Source: Arenibacter sp. P308M17 (lineage in GTDB: Bacteria > Bacteroidota > Bacteroidia > Flavobacteriales > Flavobacteriaceae). From it: DNA of 64,000 bases. Positions 11,461-23,554 of this stretch are shown one piece after another; the first letter of the stretch is position 1; the number at the start of each line of letters is the position of its first letter. The position numbers were made by a program, and so were the translations under genes. Location: positions 1-64,000 of the forward strand of contig NZ_QVON01000004.1 in assembly GCF_003426735.1 (NCBI RefSeq), written 5' to 3'. The notes under the pieces were generated by a model, which was not told the origin of the DNA, ran no database searches, and was given only the letters and a program-made list of their open reading frames with translations.

Positions 11461-11916
11461 AAATGATAGTTTTATATCAACTAATCACCATGGCATAATA
11501 GTCAAAAACAAGTGTAAGAAGTTGGGGCCAACTCCAAAATTAGGTGCAAGATATATTTAAAAAATCAATACTCATAAGCTTTTCAAACCATAAATTATAT
11601 AAAATCTGCCAATAACCGTAATCCTCGACAAAGTGTTGATTAATCATAAAAATGACAGTGGATATATTCTGTTAATCCACTAGAAATCGTCGGTTAAATA
11701 GTAATGTTATGTAAACTTTTTCCTAAAAATAAAGTAATGGTAAATCATTTTACATTGAATGATGACTTTTATTCTTAGACCAGCCTGCCCGATAACCTAA
11801 GAATAGATTAGCATGATTTCCATTTAGTCCAAAGTCGGGGAAAAATTATTATTCCCCACATTTCTCGAATATCCGCCATTTTATACTTCTTTACCGTATT
11901 TACACGTATTTGCTGG
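11461..11916. other. Divergent intergenic region, adhesin / prfC
   Basis: About 500 AT-rich bases separate the divergent adhesin and prfC genes. A minus-strand -7 box (CAAAATTA on the plus strand, 11535-11542) with a CAA 23 bases further out may drive the adhesin operon; this is weak. A 7-bp inverted repeat (agtggat/atccact, 11657-11681) has no T-run. No gene is seen. Confidence 0.5.
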
Positions 11917-11945
11917 TTGAAAAAAATTAATTTGACTTATTTTTG
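11917..11945 (+). promoter_or_regulatory. Candidate promoter of prfC
   Basis: TTG at 11917-11919 and TATTTTTG at 11938-11945 are spaced 18 bases apart. This fits the Bacteroidota TTG / TANNTTTG promoter, with transcription expected about 15 bases before the prfC start. Confidence 0.65.
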
Positions 11946-11962
11946 CCGAAATCAAATAATCA

Positions 11963-13552
11963 ATGAGTTTTAGGGAACAAATTGAAAGAAGAAGGACTTT
12001 CGGTATAATTTCACATCCCGATGCGGGAAAAACAACACTTACGGAAAAACTACTGCTTTTTGGAGGTGCTATTCAGGAAGCGGGAGCTGTGAAAAACAAT
12101 AAGATAAAGAAAACTGCTACCAGCGACTTTATGGAAATTGAAAAACAAAGGGGCATTTCGGTAGCTACCTCTGTTCTTGCCTTTCTATACAAGGACAAAA
12201 AAATAAATATCCTGGATACCCCCGGTCACAAGGATTTTGCGGAAGATACATTTAGAACCCTAACTGCTGTTGACAGTGTAATCGTTGTTGTAGATGTTGC
12301 AAAGGGTGTGGAGGAACAAACCGAGAAATTGGTAGAGGTATGCAGAATGCGCAACATCCCGATGATCGTATTCATTAACAAATTGGACAGGGAAGGGAAA
12401 GATGCCTTTGATCTATTGGACGAAGTAGAACAGAAATTGGGCCTTTCTGTAACCCCTTTAAGTTTCCCAATAGGTATGGGTTATGATTTTAAGGGCATCT
12501 ATAATATTTACGAAAAAAACATCAATCTTTTTAGTGGGGACAGTAAAAAGAATATTGAGGACACCATAGCCTTCGACGATATAAACAACCCACAGCTCGA
12601 AAAAATCATAGGTGCCAAGGCGGCCACAGAACTTAGGGACAATTTAGAGTTGGTCAACGGCGTATACCCTCCGTTTAACAAGGAAAATTACCTTAAGGGA
12701 ACACAGCAACCTGTCTTTTTTGGCTCTGCCCTGAATAATTTTGGGGTAAGGGAACTGTTGGACTGTTTTATAGATATAGCTCCCTCACCACGGGCCAAAA
12801 TGGCCGAAGAACGCTTGGTCCAAGCCAATGAAAAGGAATTAACGGGCTTTGTATTTAAAATACACGCCAATATGGACCCCAAGCATAGGGATCGTCTAGC
12901 CTTTATAAAAATAGTTTCGGGCACTTTTGAAAGAAACAAACCCTATTTACACGTTCGTCAGAACAAAAATTTAAAATTCTCCAGTCCCAATGCATTTTTC
13001 GCCGAGAAAAAAGAAATTGTGGATATATCCTATCCAGGCGATATCGTTGGATTACATGATACCGGAAATTTCAAAATTGGGGACACCCTAACGGAAGGTG
13101 AAGTGCTACATTACAAAGGCATTCCCAGTTTTTCGCCCGAACATTTTAGGTATATCAATAATGCCGATCCCATGAAAGCCAAACAGCTTAATAAAGGAAT
13201 AGATCAGTTGATGGATGAAGGGGTTGCCCAGTTATTTACCCTAGAAATGAATAACAGAAAAGTTATAGGAACCGTAGGCGCCCTACAGTTTGAAGTAATA
13301 CAATACCGTTTGGAACACGAATATGCCGCCAAATGTACTTATGAAAATTTTCCGGTTTACAAGGCATGCTGGGTAGACCCTAAAGATAAAAACAGTGAGG
13401 AATTTAAGGAGTTTAAACGCGTAAAACAAAAGTTTCTGGCCAAGGATAAGCGAAAACAACTCGTTTTTCTTGCAGATTCCCAATTTTCACTGCAAATGAC
13501 ACAGCAAAAATATCCCAATGTAAAACTTCATTTTACTTCAGAATTTAATTAA
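11963..13552 (+). CDS. prfC: Peptide chain release factor 3
   Basis: 529 residues, the normal length for RF3, the GTPase that recycles RF1/RF2 from the ribosome after termination. The P-loop is seen at the N-terminus (SHPDAGKTTLTEKLLLFGGA), followed by the effector region (ATSDFMEIEKQRGISV), the DTPGHKDF G3 motif and the NKLDREG G4 motif. The C-terminal RF3 domain includes 'GALQFEVIQYRL'. The N-terminal FREQIERRRTFGIISHPDAG region distinguishes it from EF-G. It stands alone, transcribed opposite to its neighbours, with its own promoter. Confidence 0.97.
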   Translation: MSFREQIERRRTFGIISHPDAGKTTLTEKLLLFGGAIQEAGAVKNNKIKKTATSDFMEIEKQRGISVATSVLAFLYKDKKINILDTPGHKDFAEDTFRTLTAVDSVIVVVDVAKGVEEQTEKLVEVCRMRNIPMIVFINKLDREGKDAFDLLDEVEQKLGLSVTPLSFPIGMGYDFKGIYNIYEKNINLFSGDSKKNIEDTIAFDDINNPQLEKIIGAKAATELRDNLELVNGVYPPFNKENYLKGTQQPVFFGSALNNFGVRELLDCFIDIAPSPRAKMAEERLVQANEKELTGFVFKIHANMDPKHRDRLAFIKIVSGTFERNKPYLHVRQNKNLKFSSPNAFFAEKKEIVDISYPGDIVGLHDTGNFKIGDTLTEGEVLHYKGIPSFSPEHFRYINNADPMKAKQLNKGIDQLMDEGVAQLFTLEMNNRKVIGTVGALQFEVIQYRLEHEYAAKCTYENFPVYKACWVDPKDKNSEEFKEFKRVKQKFLAKDKRKQLVFLADSQFSLQMTQQKYPNVKLHFTSEFN

Positions 13553-13858
13553 AAGTTATGAAGTTATATTGTTATGAAAAAAGGCTATACAAAAACCAGC
13601 CTTGAACGGAACACTTTTCAATATAGTTTCCAATTGCCTTAAAAAAGAGAGAAAAGAATAGAGAAGAAAGACAAAGTACTCGCTAGAATATAGTTGTGGT
13701 TATGGAGTTATGAAATAAGCCATTATAGCAACACTTGATCAAAAAAAACTTTAAACCTTAAACATTTAACCTTCGCCTTTTCAGCTCTAGGCACTTTTTT
13801 TGCCCACTGCAACTGCAAACCTCTGACTTTCCTGGAACCTTGAACTTCAAACCAATCT
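13553..13858. other. Intergenic region between convergent genes, with heptamer repeats
   Basis: About 305 bases between convergent prfC and the DUF3467 gene. A weak inverted repeat (aaggct/agcctt, about 13580-13604) lacks a T-run. Two short heptamer-phased arrays are described separately. No gene is seen. Confidence 0.6.
13746..13852. repeat. Heptamer-phased low-complexity repeats
   Basis: At 13746-13773 four successive 7-mers share the form AACNTTN (aacttta, aacctta, aacattt, aaccttc). At 13831-13851 three more follow (ctggaac, cttgaac, ttcaaac). The period of seven and the 'AACCTTGA' vocabulary match the array at 57366-57400. Confidence 0.6.
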
Positions 13859-14170
13859 TCAGGCCTCACCCGTTGGTCCAAAATTTAATGGAATGGGCGG
13901 CTGCTCATAATCCTTAATGGTTCCATGGGCCTTTTCGAAGCGATTTACATTATCACCAAGCGCCTTTAGAAATTTCTTGGCATGTTGTGGGGTAAGTACA
14001 ATTCTACTTTTGACCTTTGCCTTGGGAGCTCCTGGCATCATACTAATAAAATCCACGACAAATTCAGAAACCGAATGATTGATTATAGCCAAATTGGAAT
14101 AGATTCCCTCAGCTGTCTTTTCATCCAATTCTATATTGATCTGTTTTTGGTTTTGGTCTTTATCACTCAT
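13859..14170 (-). CDS. DUF3467 domain protein
   Basis: 103 residues, matching the small DUF3467 family throughout (IELDEKTAEGIYSNLAIINHS, EFVVDFI, RIVLTPQHAKKFLKALGDN). The family is widespread in Bacteroidota and often sits directly downstream of rpoC, as here. No catalytic motif is visible and its biochemical role is unknown. It follows the rpoC terminator, so it may be expressed from readthrough or its own promoter. Confidence 0.88.
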   Translation of the reverse strand: MSDKDQNQKQINIELDEKTAEGIYSNLAIINHSVSEFVVDFISMMPGAPKAKVKSRIVLTPQHAKKFLKALGDNVNRFEKAHGTIKDYEQPPIPLNFGPTGEA

Positions 14171-14235
14171 TATAAAAATGATTACCTATTACTATTTAAT
14201 TAAATGTCATAGAACAACCTAATTGTAAATTGTCC

Positions 14236-14267
14236 AAAAAAAAACCTCGGTGAATAACACCGAGGTT
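14236..14267 (-). terminator. Terminator after rpoC
   Basis: Perfect 10-bp stem aacctcggtg/caccgaggtt with a 5-base loop (14243-14267), followed on the minus strand by a run of at least eight U (plus-strand A-run 14236-14244). It starts nine bases after the rpoC stop codon. Confidence 0.92.
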
Positions 14268-14275
14268 CCAATTAT

Positions 14276-17200
14276 TTAAAATTTCAATTCCTCTTTGCGG
14301 GCCATGATTTCATTGTATTCCTCTTTGGAACCTACAATGATATTTTCATAATCCCTCATTCCCGTACCTGCTGGTATTTTATGTCCAACAATTACGTTTT
14401 CTTTCAATCCTTCCAGAGTATCCACCTTACCACTTACTGCGGCCTCGTTAAGTACTTTGGTCGTTTCTTGGAAGGAAGCGGCCGAAATAAACGATTTTGT
14501 CTGTAAGGAAGCACGTGTAATTCCTTGTAGGATTGGTGTTGCGGTTGCAGCAACAGCATCCCTGGCAGAAACCAAATTCTTATCATTACGTTTAAGAATT
14601 GAGTTTTCATCCCTTAACTCACGGGCGCTTACAATCTGACCCGGTTTCAAGTTTTCGGAATCACCGGCATCTTCCACCACTTTCTGTCCAAAAATCTCAT
14701 CGTTCTCTTGAATGAAATCATCCTTGTGAACCAATTGATTTTCCAAGAAAATAGTATCTCCCGGATCTTCAATACGTACTTTGCGCATCATTTGACGAAC
14801 CACTACCTCAAAGTGCTTATCATTGATCTTCACCCCTTGCAAACGATATACTTCCTGAACTTCGTTCACCAGATATTGTTGCACGGCAGAAGGTCCCTTG
14901 ATCGCCAATATATCCTCAGGAGTAATTGATCCATCGGACAACGGCATCCCGGCACGCACATAATCATTTTCTTGAACAAGGATTTGGTTGGATAATTTAA
15001 CCAAGTATTTCTTAACCTCGCCCAATTTGGATTCGATGATTATTTCACGGTTACCTCTCTTTATTTTACCAAAGGAAACAACACCATCAATCTCGGAGAC
15101 AACGGCAGGGTTAGACGGGTTACGGGCTTCGAACAATTCGGTTACTCTTGGAAGACCACCCGTAATATCCCCGGCCTTGGCCGATTTACGAGGTATCTTG
15201 ACCAAAATTTTACCTTCATTGATCTTATCTCCATCATCTACCATAATATGCGACCCAACCGGAAGGTTATAGGAACGCAAAACTTCATCCTTATTGTTCT
15301 TGATCAATAGGGTTGGTATTAATTTCTTGTTTCTGGATTCCGAAATCACTTTCTCCTGGAATCCAGTTTGTTCATCGATCTCTACTTGATAAGTTACCCC
15401 TTGCTCTATATTCTCATAGGCGATCTGTCCAGGGAATTCTGAAACAATAACCCCATTGTATGGATCCCAAGAACAAATAACTTGACCTTTCTCTATTTTT
15501 TCACCATTCTTAATGAACAACTGCGAACCGTAAGGAATGTTATTGGTACTTAAGGTTATCCCGGATTTAGCATCTACGACCTTAATCTCCGATGTCCTGG
15601 AAATTACAATATCCGATTTCTTACCTTCCCCATCTTGACTTGAAACTATCCTTAAATCTTCAATTTCTGCAATTCCACCAAATCTGGCTTCCAATTTATT
15701 TTCTTCGGAAATGTTACCTGCAATACCTCCTACGTGGAAAGTACGCAATGTTAACTGTGTTCCCGGCTCCCCGATAGACTGAGCAGCTACTACACCAACG
15801 GCCTCACCCCTTTGAACCATTTTATTGGTAGACAGGTTTCGCCCATAACACTTACCACAGATACCTTTTTGGGCCTCACATGTCAAGGCGGAACGCACCT
15901 CTACTTTTTCAACAGGGGATGCCTCTATTTTCTTAACATCCGATTCCATTATTTCCTGACCTGCCCTTAAAAGCAATTCCTCGGAAATAGGATCATAAAC
16001 ATCATGCAAGGAAACCCTACCAAGGATACGCTCCCCTAAAGTTTCAACGATCTCTTCATTTTTCTTAAGTGCCTCTACCTGAACCCCTCTAAGTGTTTCG
16101 CAATCCTCAATATTGATGATTACATCTTGTGAAACATCCACCAAACGACGTGTTAGATAACCGGCATCCGCAGTTTTCAAAGCCGTATCCGCAAGACCCT
16201 TCCTGGCCCCGTGGGTAGATATAAAGTATTCAAGAATGGATAGTCCCTCTTTAAAGTTGGACAAAATGGGGTTTTCAATAATTTCCCCACCTCCAGCTGT
16301 AGATTTCTTTGGCTTCGCCATTAACCCTCGCATACCGGTCAACTGACGGATCTGCTCCTTGGAGCCCCTTGCACCGGAATCCAACATCATATACACCGAG
16401 TTGAATCCTTGTTGATCCTCACGAATACGCTTCATTGCCAATTCTGTCAACATAGCATTGGTAGATGTCCAAACGTCGATTACCTGATTGTAACGTTCGT
16501 TATTGGTAATAAGACCCATGTTATAGTTGGCCATAATACCATCTACCTGTGTATTGGCATCCGCAATCATTTCATGCTTTTCCGGCGGAATAATAATATC
16601 TCCTAAACTAAAGGACAATCCACCTTTAAAGGCGAACTCGTACCCCATAGTTTTTATCTTGTCCAAGAACTCCGCAGTTGTTGGAACATCGGTAACACTT
16701 AAAATATTACCAATGATATCCCTAAGCGACTTCTTGTTCAGTACCTCATTAATGTATCCTGCCTGCTCCGGAACCACCATGTTGAACAAAACCCTACCAA
16801 CTGTTGTTGGAATGATCTGGTTAACCAATTCCCCTGCCGTATTAAAATCTTTGGCGCGTACCTTAATACCCGCGTTAAGATCCAACTTCCCTTCATTAAA
16901 GGCGATAACCACCTCTTCATAGGAATAAAAGGTCAAACCTTCCCCTTTTACCGTTAGTTCCGGAGTAGACTTTCTCTCTTTGGTCATATAATATAGACCC
17001 AAGACCATATCCTGTGATGGAACGGTAATAGGTGAACCGTTTGCAGGGTTCAAAATATTATGCGATGCAAGCATCAAAAGTTGCGCCTCCAAAATGGCTT
17101 CCGGTCCCAAAGGCAAATGAACTGCCATTTGGTCCCCATCAAAATCCGCATTAAACGCAGTACATACCAATGGGTGCAAACGTATGGCCTTACCTTCAAT

Positions 17201-18574
17201 AAGTTTTGGCTGGAACGCTTGAATCCCCAGTCTGTGCAATGTAGGAGCCCGGTTTAAAAGAACTGGATGTCCTTTCAATACATTTTCAAGAATATCCCAA
17301 ACAACCGGTTCTTTCTTGTCTATGATCTTCTTCGCAGACTTCACTGTTTTTACAATTCCCCTCTCGATCAATTTACGGATTACAAAAGGTTTGTACAGTT
17401 CAGCTGCCATATCCTTGGGCAAACCACATTCGAACAACTGCATTTCAGGTCCAACGACGATTACCGAACGAGCGGAATAATCCACACGTTTACCCAAAAG
17501 GTTTTGACGGAAACGGCCTTGCTTTCCTTTCAAGGAATCTGAAAGTGACTTAAGTGGCCTATTGGATTCCGTTTTAACTGCAGATGCCTTACGGGTATTA
17601 TCGAACAAGGAATCTACTGCCTCCTGGAGCATACGTTTCTCATTTCTAAGAATCACCTCAGGAGCCTTGATCTCGACCAATCGCTTAAGACGGTTGTTTC
17701 TTATGATGACCCTTCTATATAGATCGTTCAAATCCGAAGTTGCAAAACGGCCACCATCCAATGGCACCAATGGACGCAGCTCGGGTGGAATAACAGGAAT
17801 CACCTTCATGATCATCCAATCCGGTCTGTTTTCCCTGTTTTCTTGGGATTCCCTCAAAGCCTCAACTACTTGAAGTCTTTTCAGGGCCTCGGTCTTACGT
17901 TGTTTGGAAGTTTCAGTATTGGCCTTATGTCTCAATTCATAGGACAATTGGCTCAAATCTATTCTTGCCAAAAGATCAATAAGACATTCCGCACCCATTT
18001 TAGCAATAAACTTGTTTGGGTCCGTATCTTCCAAGTATTGATTTTCTTGTGGAATGGAGTCCAGTATATTCAAATACTCCTCTTCGCTCAAGAAATCCAT
18101 TTTTTGGATTTCCTCACCATCGGGTCCCTTGGCGATGCCTGGCTGAATTACTACATAACGTTCGTAGTAAATGATCATATCCAATTTCTTGGAAGGCAAC
18201 CCTAATAGGTAACCAATTTTATTGGGCAGGGAACGGAAATACCAGATATGGGCAACAGGAACTACCAAATTAATGTGTCCTACCCTATCCCTACGTACCT
18301 TTTTCTCTGTAACCTCTACCCCGCAACGATCACAAACAATACCACGGTAACGGATTCTTTTGTACTTTCCACAGGCACATTCATAATCCTTTACAGGACC
18401 AAAAATACGCTCACAGAATAGACCGTCCCGCTCAGGCTTGTGCGTTCTATAGTTAATAGTTTCAGGTTTTAGAACCTCACCTCTTGACTCTGCCAAAATA
18501 GCTTCTGGAGATGCCAAACCGATTGAAATTTTATCGAACCTTTTAATGGTATTATTATCTTTTAGTCTAGCCAT
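14276..18574 (-). CDS. rpoC: DNA-directed RNA polymerase subunit beta'
   Basis: 1432 residues, full length for the Bacteroidota form. The N-terminal zinc ribbon is visible (CACGKYK and CDRCGVEV), as is the absolutely conserved catalytic magnesium motif [15 protein letters not shown]. The second zinc site also appears ([13 protein letters not shown]), and the bridge/trigger-loop region includes [16 protein letters not shown]. It follows rpoB by 62 bases on the same strand and ends at a strong terminator, so it is the last core gene of the rplKAJL-rpoBC unit. Confidence 0.99.
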   Translation of the reverse strand: MARLKDNNTIKRFDKISIGLASPEAILAESRGEVLKPETINYRTHKPERDGLFCERIFGPVKDYECACGKYKRIRYRGIVCDRCGVEVTEKKVRRDRVGHINLVVPVAHIWYFRSLPNKIGYLLGLPSKKLDMIIYYERYVVIQPGIAKGPDGEEIQKMDFLSEEEYLNILDSIPQENQYLEDTDPNKFIAKMGAECLIDLLARIDLSQLSYELRHKANTETSKQRKTEALKRLQVVEALRESQENRENRPDWMIMKVIPVIPPELRPLVPLDGGRFATSDLNDLYRRVIIRNNRLKRLVEIKAPEVILRNEKRMLQEAVDSLFDNTRKASAVKTESNRPLKSLSDSLKGKQGRFRQNLLGKRVDYSARSVIVVGPEMQLFECGLPKDMAAELYKPFVIRKLIERGIVKTVKSAKKIIDKKEPVVWDILENVLKGHPVLLNRAPTLHRLGIQAFQPKLIEGKAIRLHPLVCTAFNADFDGDQMAVHLPLGPEAILEAQLLMLASHNILNPANGSPITVPSQDMVLGLYYMTKERKSTPELTVKGEGLTFYSYEEVVIAFNEGKLDLNAGIKVRAKDFNTAGELVNQIIPTTVGRVLFNMVVPEQAGYINEVLNKKSLRDIIGNILSVTDVPTTAEFLDKIKTMGYEFAFKGGLSFSLGDIIIPPEKHEMIADANTQVDGIMANYNMGLITNNERYNQVIDVWTSTNAMLTELAMKRIREDQQGFNSVYMMLDSGARGSKEQIRQLTGMRGLMAKPKKSTAGGGEIIENPILSNFKEGLSILEYFISTHGARKGLADTALKTADAGYLTRRLVDVSQDVIINIEDCETLRGVQVEALKKNEEIVETLGERILGRVSLHDVYDPISEELLLRAGQEIMESDVKKIEASPVEKVEVRSALTCEAQKGICGKCYGRNLSTNKMVQRGEAVGVVAAQSIGEPGTQLTLRTFHVGGIAGNISEENKLEARFGGIAEIEDLRIVSSQDGEGKKSDIVISRTSEIKVVDAKSGITLSTNNIPYGSQLFIKNGEKIEKGQVICSWDPYNGVIVSEFPGQIAYENIEQGVTYQVEIDEQTGFQEKVISESRNKKLIPTLLIKNNKDEVLRSYNLPVGSHIMVDDGDKINEGKILVKIPRKSAKAGDITGGLPRVTELFEARNPSNPAVVSEIDGVVSFGKIKRGNREIIIESKLGEVKKYLVKLSNQILVQENDYVRAGMPLSDGSITPEDILAIKGPSAVQQYLVNEVQEVYRLQGVKINDKHFEVVVRQMMRKVRIEDPGDTIFLENQLVHKDDFIQENDEIFGQKVVEDAGDSENLKPGQIVSARELRDENSILKRNDKNLVSARDAVAATATPILQGITRASLQTKSFISAASFQETTKVLNEAAVSGKVDTLEGLKENVIVGHKIPAGTGMRDYENIIVGSKEEYNEIMARKEELKF

Positions 18575-18636
18575 AACTATATTCTGATACTAATTTAATT
18601 CTTGTTATTAGGAATAGTGTTCAAAACCAATCCTTG

Positions 18637-21600
18637 TTATTCTTCCAATCTAATATCCAAACCTAATCCCTTAAGTTCGTGCATTAATACATTGAAAGAT
18701 TCTGGCAAACCAGGTTCAGGCATGGTCTCTCCCTTCACGATAGACTCATATGTCTTGGCCCTACCTATAACATCATCCGATTTAACGGTCAATATTTCGC
18801 GTAGTGTTGCAGAGGCACCATATGCTTCCAGTGCCCAAACTTCCATCTCTCCAAATCGCTGTCCTCCAAATTGAGCCTTACCACCCAACGGTTGCTGAGT
18901 AATAAGTGAGTACGGCCCAATGGAACGGGCATGCATCTTATCGTCCACCATATGTCCCAATTTCAACATATAGATAACCCCAACGGTCGCCGGCTGATCA
19001 AAACGCTGACCGGTACCGCCATCGTAAAGATAGGTATGTCCAAATCTTGGAATACCGGCTTCATCGGTATAGGCATTGATTTCATCCAAGGTAGCACCAT
19101 CAAAAATTGGGGTCGCATACTTCTTCCCTAACTTTAATCCGGCCCATCCTAAAACTGTTTCATATATCTGTCCGATGTTCATACGGGAAGGCACCCCTAA
19201 CGGATTCAATACGATATCCACAGGTGTTCCATCCTCTAGGAACGGCATGTCCTCATGGCGCACAATTCTGGAAACGATACCTTTGTTTCCGTGACGACCT
19301 GCCATTTTATCGCCCACCTTGAGTTTACGCTTTTTAGCAATATAAACTTTGGCCAATTTCATGATACCGGCAGGTAATTCATCCCCTACAGAAATAGTGA
19401 ACTTGTCCCTTCTTAGGTTACCTTGAAGGTCGTTCAGCTTTATCTTATAATTATGCAAAAGATCGGTTACCATGCTATTGCTATCCTTGTCAGTTGTCCA
19501 ACTTCCACCAACCAAATGGGCAAAATCATCAACCGCGTTCAACATTTTCATGGTGTACTTCTTCCCTTTTGGCAACACTTCTTCCCCAAGATCGTTCAAT
19601 ACCCCTTGGGAGGTTTTGCCGTTGACCAATGTAAATAGTTTTTCAACCAATACATCTTTCAACTGCTGGAACTTTACTTCGTATTCCAATTCCAATTTGG
19701 AAAGTTCTTCCTTGTCCTCGGAACGCTTACGCTTATCCTTAACAGATCTTGAGAACAATTTCTTGTCTATAACGACCCCTCTAAGTGATGGGGACGCCTT
19801 TAAGGATGCATCTTTTACATCCCCGGCCTTGTCTCCAAATATGGCGCGTAACAATTTCTCTTCAGGAGTAGGATCGGACTCTCCTTTTGGTGTGATCTTG
19901 CCTATCAGAATATCTCCAGGTTTAACTTCGGCACCAATACGGATCATTCCGTATTCATCCAAATCTTTTGTAGCTTCCTCGGAAACATTGGGAATATCAT
20001 TGGTCAATTCCTCAGCTCCCAATTTGGTATCCCTGACCTCCAAGGCGTACTCATCAACATGGATGGATGTAAAAATATCCTCGCGAACCACTTTTTCAGA
20101 AATTACGATCGCATCCTCAAAGTTATATCCTTTCCAGGGCATAAATGCTACTACCAAGTTTCTTCCAAGGGCCAATTCACCATTCTCGGTTGCGTACCCT
20201 TCACAAAGTACCTGTCCTTTTTTAACCTTATATCCCTTTTTAACAATTGGTTTAAGATTAATACTTGTCCCTTGGTTTGTTTTTCTGAACTTGACCAACT
20301 CATATGTTTTGGAATCCTCTTCAAAACTTACCAATCTTTGCTCTTCGGTACGGTCGTATTTAATAGTGATTTTTTGGGAGTCCACATATTCTATGACACC
20401 ATCCCCTTCTGCATTGATCAACACCCTTGAATCTGACGCTACCTGACGCTCCAAACCTGTACCTACAATCGGGGATTCCGGTTTTAATAATGGAACTGCC
20501 TGCCGCATCATGTTAGATCCCATCAAGGCCCTGTTGGCATCATCGTGTTCCAAAAATGGAATCAAAGATGCCGAAATGGAAGCTATCTGGTTGGGCGCAA
20601 CATCCGTATAATGAATTTCCGAGGGATCCACTACTGGAAAATCCCCTTCATCCCTTGCAATTACCTTTTCTGCAGTTATTGTTCCTTTTTCATCCATGGG
20701 AATGTTTGCCTGGGCAATTTTCATTCCTTCCTCTTCCTCCGCACTCAAGTAGGTAAAATCATTGATATTTACCGTACCGTTATCCACCTTGCGATATGGT
20801 GTTTCGAGGAAGCCCATTGGGTTGACCTTGGCAAATACCGAAAGTGATGAGATCAATCCAATATTAGGTCCTTCCGGGGTTTCTATAGGACAAAGTCTGC
20901 CGTAGTGCGTATAATGCACGTCACGTACCTCAAACCCGGCCCTTTCCCTGGAAAGTCCACCTGGTCCCAATGCCGACAATCTTCTTTTATGTGTAATCTC
21001 GGCCAATGGATTTGTTTGATCCATAAACTGTGATAACTGGTTGGTACCAAAGAAAGAGTTGATCACAGAAGACAAAGTCTTGGCGTTGATCAAGTCTATC
21101 GGGGTAAACACTTCGTTGTCACGTACGTTCATACGTTCACGAATTGTTCTGGCCATACGTGCCAGACCAACACCAAATTGCTGGGACAATTGTTCCCCCA
21201 CTGTCCTTACCCTACGGTTGGAAAGGTGGTCAATATCATCTATTTCAGCTTTTGAGTTGATCAGTTCGATCAAATATTTAATGATGGTAATGATATCTTC
21301 CTTGGTCAGGACCTGTTTGTCCATTCCAATATCCAAGCCCAATTTTTTGTTCATCCTATAACGTCCAACCTCACCAAGGTTATACCGTTGATCGGAGAAG
21401 AACAATTTATCTATAATACCACGCGCTGTCTCCTCATCCGGTGGTTCGGCATTACGCAATTGACGATAAATATGTTCAACAGCCTCTTTTTCAGAGTTTG
21501 TTGGGTCTTTTTGAAGGGTGTTATGGATAATGGCATAATCGCTTTGTGCATTGTTCTCTTTGTGCAAAAGAATAGTCTTCACATCAGCTTCCAAAATCTC

Positions 21601-22446
21601 GTTTATGTGATCTTTTTCCAATATAGTATCACGGTCCAGGATAATCTCATTTCTCTCAATAGATACCACTTCGCCAGTATCCTCATCCACAAAATCCTCA
21701 TGCCATGTATTCAAAACCCTGGCCGCCAATTTACGGCCCAATACTTTTTTTAGACCGGTATTGGAAACTTTGACCTCTTCCGAGAGGTCGAATATCTCCA
21801 AAATATCCTTATCCCTTTCAAAGCCAATAGCCCTGAACAAGGTAGTAACCGGTAATTTTTTCTTTCTATCGATATAGGCGTACATTACACCATTGATATC
21901 CGTTGCAAATTCTATCCAGGAACCTTTAAATGGAATAACCCTGGCAGAATACAATTTAGTTCCGTTGGCGTGGAAGGATTGACCAAAGAAAACCCCGGGA
22001 GAACGGTGTAATTGGGAAACAACAACACGTTCCGCACCGTTGATGACAAAGGTACCGCTAGGGGTCATATAAGGAATGGTCCCCAAGTACACATCCTGTA
22101 CTATGGTCTCGAAATCCTCATGCTCGGGATCCGTACAATATAATTTTAATCTTGCTTTTAATGGAACACTATAAGTTAGTCCACGCTCTATACATTCTTG
22201 AATGGAATATCTCGGTGGATCAATGAAATAATCTAAAAATTCTAATACGAACTGGTTCCTTGTGTCTGTAATGGGAAAGTTTTCCATGAAGGTGTTGTAC
22301 AACCCTTCATTGCCCCTTTCGTCAGATTTGGTTTCAAGCTGGAAAAAATCTTGAAATGATTTAATCTGAATGTCCAAGAAATCCGGATAATTCGGCGTGT
22401 TCTTAGCGGATGCGAAACTTATTCTTTCAGTCTGATTTGTGAACAT
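18637..22446 (-). CDS. rpoB: DNA-directed RNA polymerase subunit beta
   Basis: 1269 residues, normal for Bacteroidota. Family motifs run throughout: the rifampicin-pocket region ([34 protein letters not shown]), the [14 protein letters not shown] segment, and the C-terminal [22 protein letters not shown]. The pocket positions I can read look wild-type (DQTNPL, HKRRLSA). A terminator-like hairpin lies between rplL and this gene, which may set its level relative to the ribosomal proteins. Confidence 0.99.
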   Translation of the reverse strand: MFTNQTERISFASAKNTPNYPDFLDIQIKSFQDFFQLETKSDERGNEGLYNTFMENFPITDTRNQFVLEFLDYFIDPPRYSIQECIERGLTYSVPLKARLKLYCTDPEHEDFETIVQDVYLGTIPYMTPSGTFVINGAERVVVSQLHRSPGVFFGQSFHANGTKLYSARVIPFKGSWIEFATDINGVMYAYIDRKKKLPVTTLFRAIGFERDKDILEIFDLSEEVKVSNTGLKKVLGRKLAARVLNTWHEDFVDEDTGEVVSIERNEIILDRDTILEKDHINEILEADVKTILLHKENNAQSDYAIIHNTLQKDPTNSEKEAVEHIYRQLRNAEPPDEETARGIIDKLFFSDQRYNLGEVGRYRMNKKLGLDIGMDKQVLTKEDIITIIKYLIELINSKAEIDDIDHLSNRRVRTVGEQLSQQFGVGLARMARTIRERMNVRDNEVFTPIDLINAKTLSSVINSFFGTNQLSQFMDQTNPLAEITHKRRLSALGPGGLSRERAGFEVRDVHYTHYGRLCPIETPEGPNIGLISSLSVFAKVNPMGFLETPYRKVDNGTVNINDFTYLSAEEEEGMKIAQANIPMDEKGTITAEKVIARDEGDFPVVDPSEIHYTDVAPNQIASISASLIPFLEHDDANRALMGSNMMRQAVPLLKPESPIVGTGLERQVASDSRVLINAEGDGVIEYVDSQKITIKYDRTEEQRLVSFEEDSKTYELVKFRKTNQGTSINLKPIVKKGYKVKKGQVLCEGYATENGELALGRNLVVAFMPWKGYNFEDAIVISEKVVREDIFTSIHVDEYALEVRDTKLGAEELTNDIPNVSEEATKDLDEYGMIRIGAEVKPGDILIGKITPKGESDPTPEEKLLRAIFGDKAGDVKDASLKASPSLRGVVIDKKLFSRSVKDKRKRSEDKEELSKLELEYEVKFQQLKDVLVEKLFTLVNGKTSQGVLNDLGEEVLPKGKKYTMKMLNAVDDFAHLVGGSWTTDKDSNSMVTDLLHNYKIKLNDLQGNLRRDKFTISVGDELPAGIMKLAKVYIAKKRKLKVGDKMAGRHGNKGIVSRIVRHEDMPFLEDGTPVDIVLNPLGVPSRMNIGQIYETVLGWAGLKLGKKYATPIFDGATLDEINAYTDEAGIPRFGHTYLYDGGTGQRFDQPATVGVIYMLKLGHMVDDKMHARSIGPYSLITQQPLGGKAQFGGQRFGEMEVWALEAYGASATLREILTVKSDDVIGRAKTYESIVKGETMPEPGLPESFNVLMHELKGLGLDIRLEE

Positions 22447-22513
22447 CTATGGACAAAATTTTGATCGTGAATACTATAATTGGGTAGTGTACGCCATTAT
22501 ACACTGTATGTAT

Positions 22514-22554
22514 AAAAAGGCTTAGGTCTAGCCACAAAAAGCGGAAAGACCTAA
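22514..22554 (-). terminator. Terminator-like hairpin (attenuator) between rplL and rpoB
   Basis: On the minus strand TTAGGTCT pairs with AGACCTAA (plus-strand arms 22547-22554 and 22522-22529). An inner CCGC/GTGG stem lies between, and GCC plus five U follow (22514-22521). It lies in the 136-base rplL-rpoB gap, where partial terminators are known in other bacteria. Reduction of rpoBC transcription relative to rplJL is inferred. Confidence 0.65.
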
Positions 22555-22582
22555 ACCAAAATAATAATGGTTGTTGTTGCTA

Positions 22583-22963
22583 TTATTTAAGCTCAACTTC
22601 CGCTCCTGCTTCTTCCAAAGATTTTTTGATTCCTTCAGCTTCGTCTTTAGAAACACCTTCCTTAACGGCCTTAGGTGCACTATCAACGATGTCCTTGGCA
22701 TCTTTCAATCCTAAACCGGTTAATTCCTTAACCAATTTAACCACTGCCAATTTGGAAGCACCAGCTGCTTTCAATATAACATCGAATTCTGATTTTTCCT
22801 CAACAGCTTCACCACTATCGGCAGCACCGCCACCAGCAGCAACAGCAACTGCAGCAGCTGCAGGCTCTATACCGTATTCTTCTTTTAATATATTGGCCAA
22901 CTCATTTACTTCCTTTACTGTAAGGTTAACCAATTGTTCTGCGAAATCTTTTAAATCTGCCAT
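22583..22963 (-). CDS. rplL: 50S ribosomal protein L7/L12
   Basis: 126 residues. There is an N-terminal dimerisation helix region ([23 protein letters not shown]), an Ala/Gly-rich hinge ([14 protein letters not shown]), and a C-terminal factor-binding domain ([35 protein letters not shown] family pattern). It forms the mobile ribosomal stalk that recruits translational GTPases. It follows rplJ by 53 bases, in the usual L10-L12 arrangement. Confidence 0.98.
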   Translation of the reverse strand: MADLKDFAEQLVNLTVKEVNELANILKEEYGIEPAAAAVAVAAGGGAADSGEAVEEKSEFDVILKAAGASKLAVVKLVKELTGLGLKDAKDIVDSAPKAVKEGVSKDEAEGIKKSLEEAGAEVELK

Positions 22964-23016
22964 TTTTCTATCGTTTAATAAAATTTTAAAATATAATTGT
23001 TTTTAGTGCGTACATA

Positions 23017-23532
23017 TTATCTTTCTGATAATGTCTTAAGGATTCCAGCAAGTTTACCCCCACCGGATTTAAGTCCAGAAATAACATTTTTGGCCGGGGA
23101 TTGTAACAATCCGATAATTTCTCCAACCATTTCTTCTTTAGACTTAATGCTTTCCAAGGCATCCAATTGATCATCACCAACATAAATTGCTTCGGCAATA
23201 TATGCTCCCTTCAACAAAGGCTGGTTCGACTTTTTCCTAAAAGTCTTGATCAGCTTTGCAGGGGCATTTCCGGTTTCCGAAAACATTAAAGAGGTATTCC
23301 CCTTCAATACTGTTGGAAGTTCACCGAAATCCTTATCCGAGGCCTCCATTGCTTTTGCAAGCAAGGTATTCTTAACTACTGCAAGTTTTATATCGGCCTT
23401 GTAACAAGCCCTTCTCAATGCGGAAGTGGTTTCTGCATTCATTCCGGAAATGTCGGCCAAATATATAGTGGAGCTATCCCCTAACTGCGCAGTTAAATCT
23501 TGTATAACATTTAATTTTTCTTCTCTTGTCAT
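23017..23532 (-). CDS. rplJ: 50S ribosomal protein L10
   Basis: 171 residues from the ATG at 23530-23532 (MTREEKLNVIQ), the usual start for this family; an in-frame start five codons upstream is less likely. L10 is the stalk base that carries L12 dimers. The conserved N-terminal RNA-binding half (YLADISGMNAETTSALRR, VVKNTLLAKAM) and the C-terminal L12-binding helix are present. The rplA-rplJ gap is only 22 bases, leaving no room for the long L10 leader known from enteric bacteria. Confidence 0.97.
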   Translation of the reverse strand: MTREEKLNVIQDLTAQLGDSSTIYLADISGMNAETTSALRRACYKADIKLAVVKNTLLAKAMEASDKDFGELPTVLKGNTSLMFSETGNAPAKLIKTFRKKSNQPLLKGAYIAEAIYVGDDQLDALESIKSKEEMVGEIIGLLQSPAKNVISGLKSGGGKLAGILKTLSER

Positions 23533-23554
23533 AATAAAAATTTTCAACTACCAG

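Noticed and set aside
11657..11681. Terminator or operator hairpin upstream of prfC
   Set aside because: A 7-bp stem with an 11-base loop and no T-run; could be chance in AT-rich DNA.
750..13740. Shared 'agcaacacttga' at about 759 and 13728
   Set aside because: Only 12 bases in AT-rich spacers, with no structure or extended similarity.
19472..20446. 324-codon plus-strand frame inside rpoB
   Set aside because: Antisense to a fully conserved rpoB; serine/leucine-rich shadow frame.
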